Part shown: positions 35,390 to 43,492 of the stretch, piece by piece
How positions within the stretch are numbered: the first letter of the stretch is position 1
How the letters are laid out: each line of letters starts with the position of its first letter
Assembly: GCF_023701745.1 (NCBI RefSeq)
Contig: NZ_JAJOZB010000001.1
Coordinates: 4,594,501 to 4,658,500, forward strand
Direction of reading: 5' to 3'
Origin: Streptomyces sp. RKAG293
GTDB taxonomy: Bacteria; Actinomycetota; Actinomycetes; Streptomycetales; Streptomycetaceae
Length of the DNA stretch: 64,000 nt
The notes under the pieces: generated by a model
The model's input: only the letters and a program-made list of their open reading frames with translations
Database searches by the model: none
What the model was told of the DNA's origin: nothing
Position numbers and translations under genes: made by a program

Positions 35390-36452
35390 CCGCCTTCTCG
35401 CCCGCTGCGGGGGACGCGGCGGTGGTGCTGGACCGGTTTCCCGTCACACCGATCCGTGCCGACCGTACCGGCGGTCCGGCCGCCCGGCCCGCCCGGAAGA
35501 CGGCGAGCAGCCGTTCACGGCCTCCCAGGCGCCGCGCCAGCTCCCGCTCCGTCCGCGGGCAGTCGAGGATCTGGCTCAGCGGATGCACGGCGATGCCCCG
35601 CTCCGCGAGCCCGTACCAGACCCGCACGAGCTCCTGCCCGGCCCGGACCAGGGCCGCCGGGGACCCGGCGGGTGCACCGGCGTCCGAGGCGGTGGGCCCG
35701 GCCGGCCCGGTGAGGACCAGGACGCTGCCCTCGTAGCGCAGCAGCCCGCTCTGCGAAGCGGCCAGCAGCCGGGCCAGCCCGAGGCGCCGCAGCACCCCGT
35801 AGACGCCCGGTACGAGCACCGCCCGCAGCCCCGCAGCCTCGGCGCGCGACATGGCCAGCGCCTCGTACGTCAGACCGTCGGCCGCGTACCGCGGATGGCT
35901 CCGGTTCAGCCGCAGCCAGGTGCGCAGTTCCCGCACCACCGGTGCGCTGCCGAAGAGCCACCGGTCGGCGCGTACCGCGAGGCCCGCGAGTTCGCGCGCG
36001 GGCACTTCCACCAGGCTCGTCCGTTCCAGTCCGGCCCTGGCGGCGCCGAGGTCCGCCGCGGTGAGCCGTCCCCCGGTGTGGGAGCCCCGCGCACAGCCGC
36101 GCAGCCCGACGGTCCGCGCGCTGAAGGGCGTCGCGTACAGATCGGGCGCCGGCACCAGCCGGGCCGCCGTTCGCCGTTCCTCGTCGACGGTGATCTCGGC
36201 GCGTATCGCGAGCCCGGCGTCCGCCGCGACGATCAGACAGGTCTCCACGAAGGCGCCCAGGGACAGGAACAGATCGCGGCGGCCGGGGTCGCCGTCGGGC
36301 AGCTCCCGGGCCGGGTCCCAGCCCACCTCGACGGCGTCGTTGTCGTAGCGCAGCACCCAGGGCTGCGTGTTGTGCGCGCTCGGCGCGCGGCGGCACAGCT
36401 CCTCGCGCTCCCGCAGGAGCGCCGTCCAGTGGACCGAGTCCCGGTTGCTCAC
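35367..36452 (-). CDS. Nitroreductase-like (Acg-family) flavoprotein, last gene of a four-gene operon
   Basis: A 361-aa protein. CRRAPSAHNTQPWVLRYDND is the N-terminal FMN-binding signature of the nitroreductase superfamily (S-x-x-N-x-Q-P-W), and the later halves (RYAADGLTYEALAMSRAEAA; RVWYGLAERGIAVHPLSQIL) fit the large Acg-type branch related to mycobacterial Rv2032. Some members are catalytically inactive FMN-binding proteins. The GTG overlaps the preceding stop as GTGA, so translation is coupled to the GNAT gene. Its role is probably to oxidise or reduce the product made by the ligase/GNAT genes, but this is inference. Confidence 0.75.
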   Translation of the reverse strand: MSNRDSVHWTALLREREELCRRAPSAHNTQPWVLRYDNDAVEVGWDPARELPDGDPGRRDLFLSLGAFVETCLIVAADAGLAIRAEITVDEERRTAARLVPAPDLYATPFSARTVGLRGCARGSHTGGRLTAADLGAARAGLERTSLVEVPARELAGLAVRADRWLFGSAPVVRELRTWLRLNRSHPRYAADGLTYEALAMSRAEAAGLRAVLVPGVYGVLRRLGLARLLAASQSGLLRYEGSVLVLTGPAGPTASDAGAPAGSPAALVRAGQELVRVWYGLAERGIAVHPLSQILDCPRTERELARRLGGRERLLAVFRAGRAAGPPVRSARIGVTGNRSSTTAASPAAGEKAATPAPHR

Positions 36453-37564
36453 CGCATTGCCCTCTCGTAGAAGGTGTAGCCGTGCAGCGGTCGGCCGCCG
36501 ACGCGCCGGTACTGCGCGGCCGACGCGGCGTTCCCGTGCTCGACGAAGGTGCTGCGCAACGTCCGGTAACCGCCGCTGCGCAGATTGCGGTGCAGTTCGC
36601 GGGCGAGGAGCGTCAGATAGCCCTTCCCCTGGTGGCCCGGCACCGTCCCCTTGATGATCAGTACCGCTTCGCTGCGGTACCGGCCGCGGGTGGCCAGCAG
36701 CCGCAGTTGCCGCGGGAGCCCCATCCGGCCACGGGCCGCCATGACGAACTCCGAGATGTCGGGGACGGCGAGCACGAACGCGACCGGTTCGCCCTCCGCC
36801 GTCAGATAGAGCAGCAGTTGCTCGTCGAGGAGATGGGCCAGTCCGTCCGTCTGGGCCGCCAGCTCGGCGGCGGAGATCTCGGTGTAGTAGCCGAGTTGGG
36901 CGAAGGAGGCATTGAGCATGCCGCGCAGCAGCGGCAGTTGCTCCGCCAGCTTCCGCCGCGAGCCGTGGTGGATGCGCAGGCCCTCGCCGGCGATGCGGCT
37001 GTCGTCGAAGAGGAACGCGTGGCCGGGGTCGACGGCGGCGGGACCGTCGAGGTTCTCGCAGACCCAGGTGTCGGCGCCGAACCGCCGGGTGAAGCCGTGC
37101 TGTTCATAGGCGGCCGGGTAGTACGCCGGGTTCCAGGCGGAGTCGATGAACCCGCGGTCGCCGAACCCCGACGTGATGACGCCGCCCGACTGATTGGGCA
37201 GCAGACTGACCGGCCCGAACGCCACATCCGTTCCCGCACCGGCCCGCTCGGTCAGCTCGAAGAGCTCCTTGGCCACGTCCTCCCCGACATCCTGCGGATC
37301 GGCGAACTCGGTGAGCCCGAAGAGCTGGGCGCGCCGGCCGATCCTGTTGTCGAACGCGGGGTAGCGGTGCAGGCAGATCCGGCCCACGGGCGTGCCTGCC
37401 GCATCGCGCGCGACATGGAGCTCGACGGTCCGCTCCCGGTACCAGGTGCGGATCTGGGGCTCCAGGGTCGGCACGTAGCGGTCACGCGGGTGGAGCCGCA
37501 GCGGCAGTTCGCAGAACTCCCGCAGCTCGTTACGTCCGCCGACCTTGGTGACGGTGATGGTCAC
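36449..37564 (-). CDS. GNAT-type N-acyltransferase with N-terminal extension
   Basis: A 371-aa protein. The C-terminal third shows a GNAT fold: AVLIIKGTVPGHQGKGYLTL contains motif A (GHQGKGY) for acyl-CoA pyrophosphate, followed by HGNAASAAQYRRVGGRPLHG then YTFYERAM. The N-terminal two thirds (LPLRLHPRDRYVPTLEPQIR, RICLHRYPAFDNRIGRRAQL) resemble a second, degenerate GNAT-like half. Likely transfers an acyl group to an amine. The GTG overlaps the upstream stop (GTGA) and its own stop overlaps the next start, so it is translated in tight coupling with both neighbours. Confidence 0.78.
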   Translation of the reverse strand: MTITVTKVGGRNELREFCELPLRLHPRDRYVPTLEPQIRTWYRERTVELHVARDAAGTPVGRICLHRYPAFDNRIGRRAQLFGLTEFADPQDVGEDVAKELFELTERAGAGTDVAFGPVSLLPNQSGGVITSGFGDRGFIDSAWNPAYYPAAYEQHGFTRRFGADTWVCENLDGPAAVDPGHAFLFDDSRIAGEGLRIHHGSRRKLAEQLPLLRGMLNASFAQLGYYTEISAAELAAQTDGLAHLLDEQLLLYLTAEGEPVAFVLAVPDISEFVMAARGRMGLPRQLRLLATRGRYRSEAVLIIKGTVPGHQGKGYLTLLARELHRNLRSGGYRTLRSTFVEHGNAASAAQYRRVGGRPLHGYTFYERAMR

Positions 37565-38121
37565 GGCCTGCCGTCCAGCTGCTCCGGGCACCGCGCCGCC
37601 GGCGCTGTGCCGCTCTGCGCCCCACGCGGCTCCGCACTGCGCCGCGCACGCCGTTTCGCGTGCCGCACATGCTTGACGGGCCGCGGTGCGCGCCCTGCGG
37701 AGAGCTCCGTGCTCAGCGGCTCGAAGGTGTCGACGTGGGACAGCGCACCGTCCTCGGCCCGCCAGACGCCGTTGGTGTACCCGGCCGCGTCCGCCGTGTA
37801 GATGCGGATCCAGCCGCCGGTCGCGCGGCCCTTGCCTTCGTCCGTCAGCCAGCACATGAGCTCGTGATGGGCCTTGCCCCGGGCGAACTTCAGCAGTTCG
37901 TCGCGGTCGGCGAAGAACGCGATCGTGCCGAGGGTGAAGGGGAAGCGCCAGTACACCTTGTGCCAGACATAGCCCTTCATCCGCCTCATCTCGCGGACCA
38001 TCCGCACATAGCCGGGGCCCAGCGTGATGATCGCGCGCAGCCCCGAGTAGCGGGTGGCGCCGACGAACATGGCACCGGCCTGTCCGGGCGCCGGGGTGAG
38101 CGAGAAGTCGGTACTGCGCAT
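37561..38121 (-). CDS. Unknown 186-aa protein of the ligase/GNAT operon, possible dimeric alpha/beta-barrel
   Basis: I cannot assign this protein with confidence. The core (residues 15-125) reads GAMFVGATRYSGLRAIITLG, then KGYVWHKVYWRFPFTLGTIA and FFADRDELLKFARGKAHHEL, ending GGWIRIYTADAAGYTNGVW. The pattern of strands and the D-R-D-E-L-x-x-F-A-R...H segment recall DUF4188 and spheroidene-monooxygenase-like dimeric barrels, some of which bind heme. The last 50 residues are basic and disordered. It starts 3 nt after the ligase stop and its stop overlaps the GNAT start, so it belongs to the same pathway. Confidence 0.7.
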   Translation of the reverse strand: MRSTDFSLTPAPGQAGAMFVGATRYSGLRAIITLGPGYVRMVREMRRMKGYVWHKVYWRFPFTLGTIAFFADRDELLKFARGKAHHELMCWLTDEGKGRATGGWIRIYTADAAGYTNGVWRAEDGALSHVDTFEPLSTELSAGRAPRPVKHVRHAKRRARRSAEPRGAQSGTAPAARCPEQLDGRP

Positions 38122-38124
38122 GGT

Positions 38125-39732
38125 TCAGGCACCGCCCTTCGCGGTCGCACCGAGCAGGTACTTGTTCTTGATGCCGTGGCTGCTGCCACCGGCCGCGGTC
38201 CCCGTTCCACCCGCGAACGGCCCCGAGCCGTACGGGTGCACCCGTGCCGCCACCTCGCCGGCCGAGGAGTCCTCCGTCAGCGACTGGGCGAAGTCCCGGC
38301 TGCAGGCGGCGAGATGCCGCAGCACGCCGGCCCGGCACACCTCCGCGAGCTTCGCGGTCCCGTCGGCGTCCAGCACCGTCCCCTCCCGCAGCTGCACATG
38401 GATGACGGGCCGCGCCTCCAGGTCGTCGCCCTCCTCCAGCGCCAGACAGAAGCTCTCGATCCGGTCCGCCATCGGATTGCCCTCGTACAGGCCGTACTCG
38501 ACGTCCTGCGGGTAGATGTTGGCCCCCATGTAGGAGACGGTCGAGTCGGCCCGCCCGTACAGGAACAGCAGCGGCAGCCGCATCTTCTCGCGCAGGGCGG
38601 CGGCCTCCGCGCGCTGCAGCAGGACCGGTCGGTCCGCGAGCAGCTCCCGCAGGATCTCCCAGACCTGGGGGAAGGACATCAACGTGCCCTCGTCGCCGAT
38701 GTTGTAGCGGAGCTTGGGAGCCATGACGGCGGTGGAGTTGATGGTGCAGAGCACCTCGCCGGTCCGGTCGTCGCCGGCGGTCTCCAGATAGGTCTCCAGG
38801 GGGTTGTACTGGAAGACCATCGGCAGCCGCTGCTCGTCCGGGCCCAGGAAGGCGGCCCTGACGGTGGCGTCCTCGCGCATCATCCGGCGCAGCCAGACAC
38901 TGAAGGTGGTCTCGCCGCCCATCCCGATCGTGAGGTCGGATGCGCCGTAGCCGGAGCGGACCTTGCCGAACACATCGCCGACGTAGTCGCGCAGCGCCTC
39001 GGTCATGCCTTCGCCGCCGACCATCGCCGCGAGCCGGTAGCTCTTCTCCTCGAACCAGGACTCACCGGCCAGCCGGTCCCGCAGATGCTTGAGGAACGGC
39101 GGGTAGGCGGTGACCAGGTAGTCGTAGCGCGGCCCGAAGTGCCGCAGCGTGTCGACGATCTTCTCCAGATCGGGCCCGGTGTTCTTCACGGTGGCGATCC
39201 GGGCCATGGCGATTCCGGTGTTGGTGCCGGTGGCCCAGGCGCCCATCGAGTAGGCGTTGATCACGAAGAGCCGCTTCGAGGGAAAGACCAGGCTGGTGTA
39301 GCCGGCCACATTGCGGTGCACGGTGTTCAACTCGCGGCGGCTGCGCACCCAGTTGTACGGAGTGCCGGACGAGCCGGAGGACTCGTCGACCACGCTGCCG
39401 GCGATCTCCACCCGCCCCTTCCAGCAGCGCATCTCCTCCGGGTACGCCTTGACGTACGACTCCTTGTCGGTGGCCGGGTAGGAGTCGAGCCGGAACCAGC
39501 GGAACCGCCAGCCGCCGTTCTCCAGGTGCGCGGCGTACGCCGGTACGTCCAGCGCCGCGAACTGGCAGGTCATCCATGCGTGGAGGCGTGCGAAACCGCT
39601 CATCCACGGGCGGTAGTTGCGGGCCATCACCCGCCATACGAAGGGGTGCACCCGGTAGAGCCGGTACAGAGCGGTGAGCCCGAAGCTGATGATTCTCAGC
39701 AGCCACTGCCGCGCGAAGCTTCCCATTGCCAT
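38125..39732 (-). CDS. Adenylate-forming ligase (PaaK/phenylacetate-CoA ligase-like), first gene of the operon
   Basis: A 535-aa ANL-superfamily protein. SSGSSGTPYNW is the phosphate-binding loop, GYGASDLTIGMGGETTFS an A5-like region, and LLFLYGRADSTVSYMGANIY then PQDVEYGL the A7-A8 hinge motif of PaaK/F390-synthetase-type enzymes. It should activate a carboxylic acid as acyl-AMP and pass it to CoA or another acceptor. The N-terminus is hydrophobic (LLRIISFGLTALYRLYRVHP), which may tether it to the membrane. The start is uncertain: ATG at 39732 or 39726, with no good ribosome site. The GNAT partner could use the resulting thioester. Confidence 0.82.
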   Translation of the reverse strand: MAMGSFARQWLLRIISFGLTALYRLYRVHPFVWRVMARNYRPWMSGFARLHAWMTCQFAALDVPAYAAHLENGGWRFRWFRLDSYPATDKESYVKAYPEEMRCWKGRVEIAGSVVDESSGSSGTPYNWVRSRRELNTVHRNVAGYTSLVFPSKRLFVINAYSMGAWATGTNTGIAMARIATVKNTGPDLEKIVDTLRHFGPRYDYLVTAYPPFLKHLRDRLAGESWFEEKSYRLAAMVGGEGMTEALRDYVGDVFGKVRSGYGASDLTIGMGGETTFSVWLRRMMREDATVRAAFLGPDEQRLPMVFQYNPLETYLETAGDDRTGEVLCTINSTAVMAPKLRYNIGDEGTLMSFPQVWEILRELLADRPVLLQRAEAAALREKMRLPLLFLYGRADSTVSYMGANIYPQDVEYGLYEGNPMADRIESFCLALEEGDDLEARPVIHVQLREGTVLDADGTAKLAEVCRAGVLRHLAACSRDFAQSLTEDSSAGEVAARVHPYGSGPFAGGTGTAAGGSSHGIKNKYLLGATAKGGA

Positions 39733-39843
39733 GCCCACATGGTGGCCGCGCGGCCCCGTCCCCGGCATGGGCTGCGCTACTCACTCCGGGCCCGGTACCT
39801 ACCTGAGTACGCGCGGCGACCAAGTGGGCACCCGGGTGCCGAT

Positions 39844-39857
39844 GTTTCACGTGGAAC
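39844..39857. promoter_or_regulatory. parS: parS site (GTTTCACGTGGAAC), left member of an inverted pair
   Basis: Full parS match. With the site at 39877 it forms a perfect 21-bp inverted repeat (39841-39861 / 39873-39893) with an 11-bp spacer. Confidence 0.93.
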
Positions 39858-39876
39858 ATCCGACAGCCGATGGGAT

Positions 39877-39890
39877 GTTCCACGTGAAAC
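39877..39890. promoter_or_regulatory. parS: parS site (GTTCCACGTGAAAC), right member of an inverted pair
   Basis: Reverse complement of the site at 39844, 33 bp away centre to centre. Lies between the rplI terminator and the ligase operon. Confidence 0.93.
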
Positions 39891-39903
39891 ATCCCGGAAC
39901 GAA

Positions 39904-39941
39904 CGAAGGACCGGCACCCCCTGCGGGGTACCGGTCCTTCG
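39904..39941 (-). terminator. Terminator of the rpsF-ssb-rpsR-rplI operon
   Basis: 17-bp arms 39904-39920 and 39925-39941 around a 4-nt loop. The single non-Watson-Crick position is G-U on the minus strand but C-A on the plus strand, so the fold suits transcripts coming from rplI, whose stop is 22 bp away. Confidence 0.8.
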
Positions 39942-39963
39942 CGCTGCGCCGAAGCGCGGCAGA

Positions 39964-40410
39964 TCAGGCAGCAACGACCTCAAGGTCGAGCTTGACCTCG
40001 ACCTCGGGGTGCAGACGCACCGAGATCTTGTGGGCGCCGAGGGTCTTGATCGGCGTACCGACCTCGACACGACGCTTGTCCACGTCCGGGCCACCGGCGG
40101 CCTTGATCGCCGCAGCGATGTCGGCCGGCGTGATGGAACCGAACAGTCGGCCGCTGTCACCCGCGCGGGTGGTCAGCTGCACCTTGACGGACTGCAGCTT
40201 CGCCTTGACGGCGTTCGCGTCCTCAAGGGTGTGAATCTCGCGGATCCGACGCGCACGACGGATCTGCTCTACGTCCTTCTCGCCACCCTTGGTCCAGGCG
40301 ATCGCGAAACCGCGCGGGACCAGGTAGTTGCGGGCGTAGCCGGACTTGACCTCTACGACATCGCCTGCGGCGCCGAGGCCGGAGACCTCGTTGGTGAGGA
40401 TGATCTTCAT
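39964..40410 (-). CDS. rplI: 50S ribosomal protein L9
   Basis: A 148-aa L9. [20 protein letters not shown] then [16 protein letters not shown] is the N-terminal rRNA-binding domain, followed by the long helix and the C-terminal domain ending [10 protein letters not shown]. Normal length. Last gene of the rpsF-ssb-rpsR-rplI operon, 17 bp after rpsR and followed by a strong terminator. Confidence 0.98.
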   Translation of the reverse strand: MKIILTNEVSGLGAAGDVVEVKSGYARNYLVPRGFAIAWTKGGEKDVEQIRRARRIREIHTLEDANAVKAKLQSVKVQLTTRAGDSGRLFGSITPADIAAAIKAAGGPDVDKRRVEVGTPIKTLGAHKISVRLHPEVEVKLDLEVVAA

Positions 40411-40427
40411 GTTTCGGTCACCCTTCC

Positions 40428-40664
40428 TTAGCGAGCGGTCGACGTGTAGGGCAGCAGTGCCATCTCACGGCTGTTCTTCACGGCCGTGGCGACGTCACGC
40501 TGGTGCTGCGTGCAGTTGCCGGTCACGCGGCGGGCACGGATCTTGCCGCGGTCGGAAATGAACTTCCGCAGCATGTTCGTGTCCTTGTAGTCCACGTAGA
40601 CGGTCTTGTCCTTGCAGAACGCGCAGACCTTCTTCTTAGGCTTGCGCGGAGGCGGCTTCGCCAT
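40428..40664 (-). CDS. rpsR: 30S ribosomal protein S18
   Basis: A 78-aa S18. [20 protein letters not shown] keeps the CxxC-type zinc-ribbon cysteines, so this is the zinc-dependent (C+) form; Streptomyces also have C- paralogues elsewhere. The C-terminus [15 protein letters not shown] is typical. Partner of S6 in the ribosome and, with S6, likely binder of the operon leader. Confidence 0.97.
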   Translation of the reverse strand: MAKPPPRKPKKKVCAFCKDKTVYVDYKDTNMLRKFISDRGKIRARRVTGNCTQHQRDVATAVKNSREMALLPYTSTAR

Positions 40665-40707
40665 GGTGTCTCTCCTGTTTGATCAAGAAGTTGGTGTCGT
40701 GACGCCC

Positions 40708-41322
40708 TTAGAAGGGCGGCTCGTCCGAGAAGCCGCCGCCGGAGGAGGAACCGGAGTTCCCGCCCCAGCTTCCGCCGCCGCCCTGCTGGGCACCGCCGGC
40801 CGGAGCACTGGTCGCCCAGGGGTCGTCGGTAGCAGCACCGCCGCCGCCCTGCTGGCCGCCGCCGGAGCTTCCGCCCCAGTTGCCGCCACCCTGGCCGCCC
40901 TGTGCGCCACCGCCACCGCCACCGCTGTAACCGCCCTGCTGGCCGCTACGGCCGCCGCCGGTCGTCTTGGTGACCTTGGCGGTCGCGGTCTTCAGGCTGG
41001 CGCCGACTTCCTCGACGTCCAGCTCGTAGACCGTCCGCTTGACGCCCTCGCGGTCCTCGTAGGACCGCTGCTTCAGCCGGCCCTGCACGATGACGCGCAT
41101 GCCTCGCTGCAGCGACTCCGCTACGTTCTCCGCCGCCTGACGCCAGACCGAGCACGTGAGGAAGAGGCCGTCGCCGTCTTTCCACTCGTTGGTCTGCTTG
41201 TCGAAGATGCGGGGTGTGGACGCGACACGGAACTTCGCGACCGCCGCACCGGACGGGGTGAAGCGCAGCTCGGGGTCGTCGACGAGATTGCCGACGACCG
41301 TGATGACGGTCTCGCCTGCCAT
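40708..41322 (-). CDS. ssb: Single-stranded DNA-binding protein
   Basis: A 204-aa SSB. The OB fold begins [20 protein letters not shown] and includes [20 protein letters not shown], ending near residue 110. A Gly/Gln/Ser-rich linker of about 80 residues follows. The acidic tip DEPPF at the end is the variant of DDIPF that recruits replication partners. Located between rpsF and rpsR, as in other bacteria, so expressed with the ribosomal proteins. Confidence 0.97.
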   Translation of the reverse strand: MAGETVITVVGNLVDDPELRFTPSGAAVAKFRVASTPRIFDKQTNEWKDGDGLFLTCSVWRQAAENVAESLQRGMRVIVQGRLKQRSYEDREGVKRTVYELDVEEVGASLKTATAKVTKTTGGGRSGQQGGYSGGGGGGAQGGQGGGNWGGSSGGGQQGGGGAATDDPWATSAPAGGAQQGGGGSWGGNSGSSSGGGFSDEPPF

Positions 41323-41387
41323 GGTGGTGACCTCTCGGCGGTGTGCTGGCTGCTTCTCGGAACCGGTACTGCTCTAAGCCCGCAGGC

Positions 41388-41678
41388 TCAGTGCAGTTCC
41401 GGGCGGAGGACCTTGGTCCGGAGAACCGACTCGTTCAGGTTGAGCTGACGGTCGAGCTCCTTGACGACCTCGGGCGAAGCCTTGAGGTCGACGACCGAGT
41501 AGATACCCTCGGCCTTCTTCTTGATCTCGTACGAGAGGCGACGACGGCCCCAGGTGTCGACCTTCTCCACGCTGCCGCCGCCGTTGCGGACGACAGTGAG
41601 GAAGTTCTCGATCAGCGGGGAGACAGCGCGCTCCTCGAGATCGGGGTCGAGAATGAGCATGAGCTCGTAGTGACGCAT
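41388..41678 (-). CDS. rpsF: 30S ribosomal protein S6
   Basis: A 96-aa S6: [20 protein letters not shown], then [20 protein letters not shown] and [20 protein letters not shown]. The ATG at 41678 follows AAAGGAGGTG, a near-perfect anti-16S match. First gene of the operon and probably its autoregulator with S18, through the leader at 41690-41732. Confidence 0.98.
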   Translation of the reverse strand: MRHYELMLILDPDLEERAVSPLIENFLTVVRNGGGSVEKVDTWGRRRLSYEIKKKAEGIYSVVDLKASPEVVKELDRQLNLNESVLRTKVLRPELH

Positions 41679-41689
41679 TGTGGAACCCA

Positions 41690-41732
41690 CCTCCTTTGGA
41701 CTCAGCGGCCACGGCATTTCCGTGGCAGGAGG
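41690..41732 (-). promoter_or_regulatory. S6:S18-type mRNA leader hairpin of rpsF
   Basis: On the minus strand CCTCCT (41732-41727) can pair with the ribosome site AGGAGG (41695-41690), enclosing the hairpin CCACGG-AAATG-CCGTGG followed by CCG. A hairpin with a CCG element before rpsF is the known binding site of the S6:S18 complex; here it would hide the ribosome site. Confidence 0.6.
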
Positions 41733-41934
41733 GTTTGCATTGCGTCGCAACGGTAGCGCCGACCACTGACAATCACGGTGGATCGTTGTGGACCAGCGCA
41801 GACACCGGTGCAGACCGTACAGACTACCCGGACAACCGCCTCCGGTTGAAATCCGGCCGCTAATGCCCTCAATCTGTACACATCGGGTAGGAACGGCGCT
41901 ACGATGCGCTACGGCTCCGTTACGGAGGTCTCCC

Positions 41935-42237
41935 ATGGCACAGCAAGCGGCACGGACCCATCGCCTCACGTTCAACACCGACGGCCAGGCCCATCCCCTG
42001 GAGAACACGCTGGTCGCGGTCACCCTGGTCCTCGGTGGCATCGCCATCGTCACGTCGATCTTCGACAGCCTGCATCTGCTCAGTTCCCTGACCGGCCTGG
42101 CCGGGATCATCACCGGGGGATACGGGCAATTCATCTCCGTCACCACCGCCGAACGCTTCGCGCTGATCATCGGGCTCGGCGCGGCCGCGGTCGGCTTCTA
42201 CCTGGGTATGGCACACGGAGGGTTCTTCGGAGGCTGA
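41935..42237 (+). CDS. Small two-helix membrane protein of unknown function
   Basis: A 100-aa protein with three hydrophobic stretches: [33 protein letters not shown] and [20 protein letters not shown]. The first 25 residues are polar ([20 protein letters not shown]). I do not recognise a family. GGAGG lies 6 nt before the ATG and TACGAT (41901-41906) may be the -10 box. It precedes femX by 97 bp on the same strand and might share its transcript. Confidence 0.75.
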   Translation: MAQQAARTHRLTFNTDGQAHPLENTLVAVTLVLGGIAIVTSIFDSLHLLSSLTGLAGIITGGYGQFISVTTAERFALIIGLGAAAVGFYLGMAHGGFFGG

Positions 42238-42334
42238 CCGGAGAGTTGTCCACAGGGCTGGCGGGGCGGTTCCCCGATCGCAGTAGGCTTCGGCGCAGAT
42301 AAGACCGCAGTCGTAGCGATGGGGAGCGCCCCGC

Positions 42335-43456
42335 ATGAGCTTGACCCTGAGGACCATCAGCCGTGAGCAGCATCTGGCATTCATCCAGAGCCTGCCCTCG
42401 GCCAGTCACTGCCAGGTTCCGGCATGGGCGGATGTCAAGAACGAATGGCGCTCCGAGAACCTCGGCTGGTTCGACGACAAGACCGGCCAGATCGTCGGCG
42501 CCGGCCTGGTGCTGTACCGGCAGATCCCCAAGCTCAAGCGGTACCTCGCGTACCTGCCCGAGGGCCCGGTCATCAACTGGTACGCCCCGAACCTGGACGA
42601 GTGGCTGCAGCCGATGCTGGCGCACCTCAAGCAGCAGGGTGCCTTCACGGTGAAGATGGGCCCGCCCGTCGTCATCCGCCGCTGGGACGCGCCCGCCATC
42701 AAGGCCGGCATCTCGGACCCGGACGTCAAGCGGCTGCGGGACGTCGAGGCGACGTTCATCGAGCCCCGCGCCTTCGAGGTGGCCGACCGGCTGCGCCGGA
42801 TGGGCTGGCAGCAGAACGAGGACGGCGGCGCCGGATTCGGTGATGTGCAGCCGCGCTACGTCTACCAGGTGCCGCTGGAGAACCGTTCGCTGGACGACAT
42901 CCTCAAGGGCTTCAACCAGCTGTGGCGCCGCAACATCAAGAAGGCCGAGAAGGCCGGTGTCGAGGTCGTGCAGGGCGGCTACGACGACCTCCCGGTCTGG
43001 CAGAAGCTCTACGAGGTGACGGCCGAGCGCGACCACTTCCGGCCCCGCCCGCTGTCGTACTTCCAGCGGATGTGGACCTCGCTCAACAACGAGGACCCCA
43101 ACCGGATGCGGCTGTACCTGGCCGTGCACGAGGGCGAGGCGGTGGCCGCGGCCACCATGCTGATCGTCGGCGGGCACGTCTGGTACTCCTACGGCGCCTC
43201 CGCGAACCACAAGCGGGAGGTCCGGCCGTCCAACGCGATGCAGTGGCGGATGCTCAGGGACGCGTACGCCCTCGGAGCGAGCGTGTACGACCTGCGCGGC
43301 ATCAGCGACTCCCTCGACGAGACGGACCACCTGTTCGGCCTGATCCAGTTCAAGGTGGGCACGGGCGGCCAGGCCGCCGAATACTTGGGCGAGTGGGATT
43401 TCCCCCTCAACAAACTGCTCCACAAGGCACTCGACATCTACATGTCCCGCCGCTGA
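42335..43456 (+). CDS. femX: FemX aminoacyltransferase (peptidoglycan interpeptide glycine)
   Basis: A 373-aa member of the FemABX family with two GNAT-like halves. CQVPAWADVKNEWRSENLGW, GFNQLWRRNIKKAEKAGVEV, FQRMWTSLN and VYDLRGISDSLDETDHLFGL then IQFKVG are family motifs. In S. coelicolor the orthologue adds glycine from Gly-tRNA to the LL-diaminopimelate of lipid II and is essential. GGGGAG precedes the ATG. The alanine-racemase-like gene follows by 36 bp, so both serve cell-wall precursor synthesis. Confidence 0.93.
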   Translation: MSLTLRTISREQHLAFIQSLPSASHCQVPAWADVKNEWRSENLGWFDDKTGQIVGAGLVLYRQIPKLKRYLAYLPEGPVINWYAPNLDEWLQPMLAHLKQQGAFTVKMGPPVVIRRWDAPAIKAGISDPDVKRLRDVEATFIEPRAFEVADRLRRMGWQQNEDGGAGFGDVQPRYVYQVPLENRSLDDILKGFNQLWRRNIKKAEKAGVEVVQGGYDDLPVWQKLYEVTAERDHFRPRPLSYFQRMWTSLNNEDPNRMRLYLAVHEGEAVAAATMLIVGGHVWYSYGASANHKREVRPSNAMQWRMLRDAYALGASVYDLRGISDSLDETDHLFGLIQFKVGTGGQAAEYLGEWDFPLNKLLHKALDIYMSRR

Positions 43457-43492
43457 CCGGCGAGCAGACGAAGGAAAGGTCCTGACCAGGCC

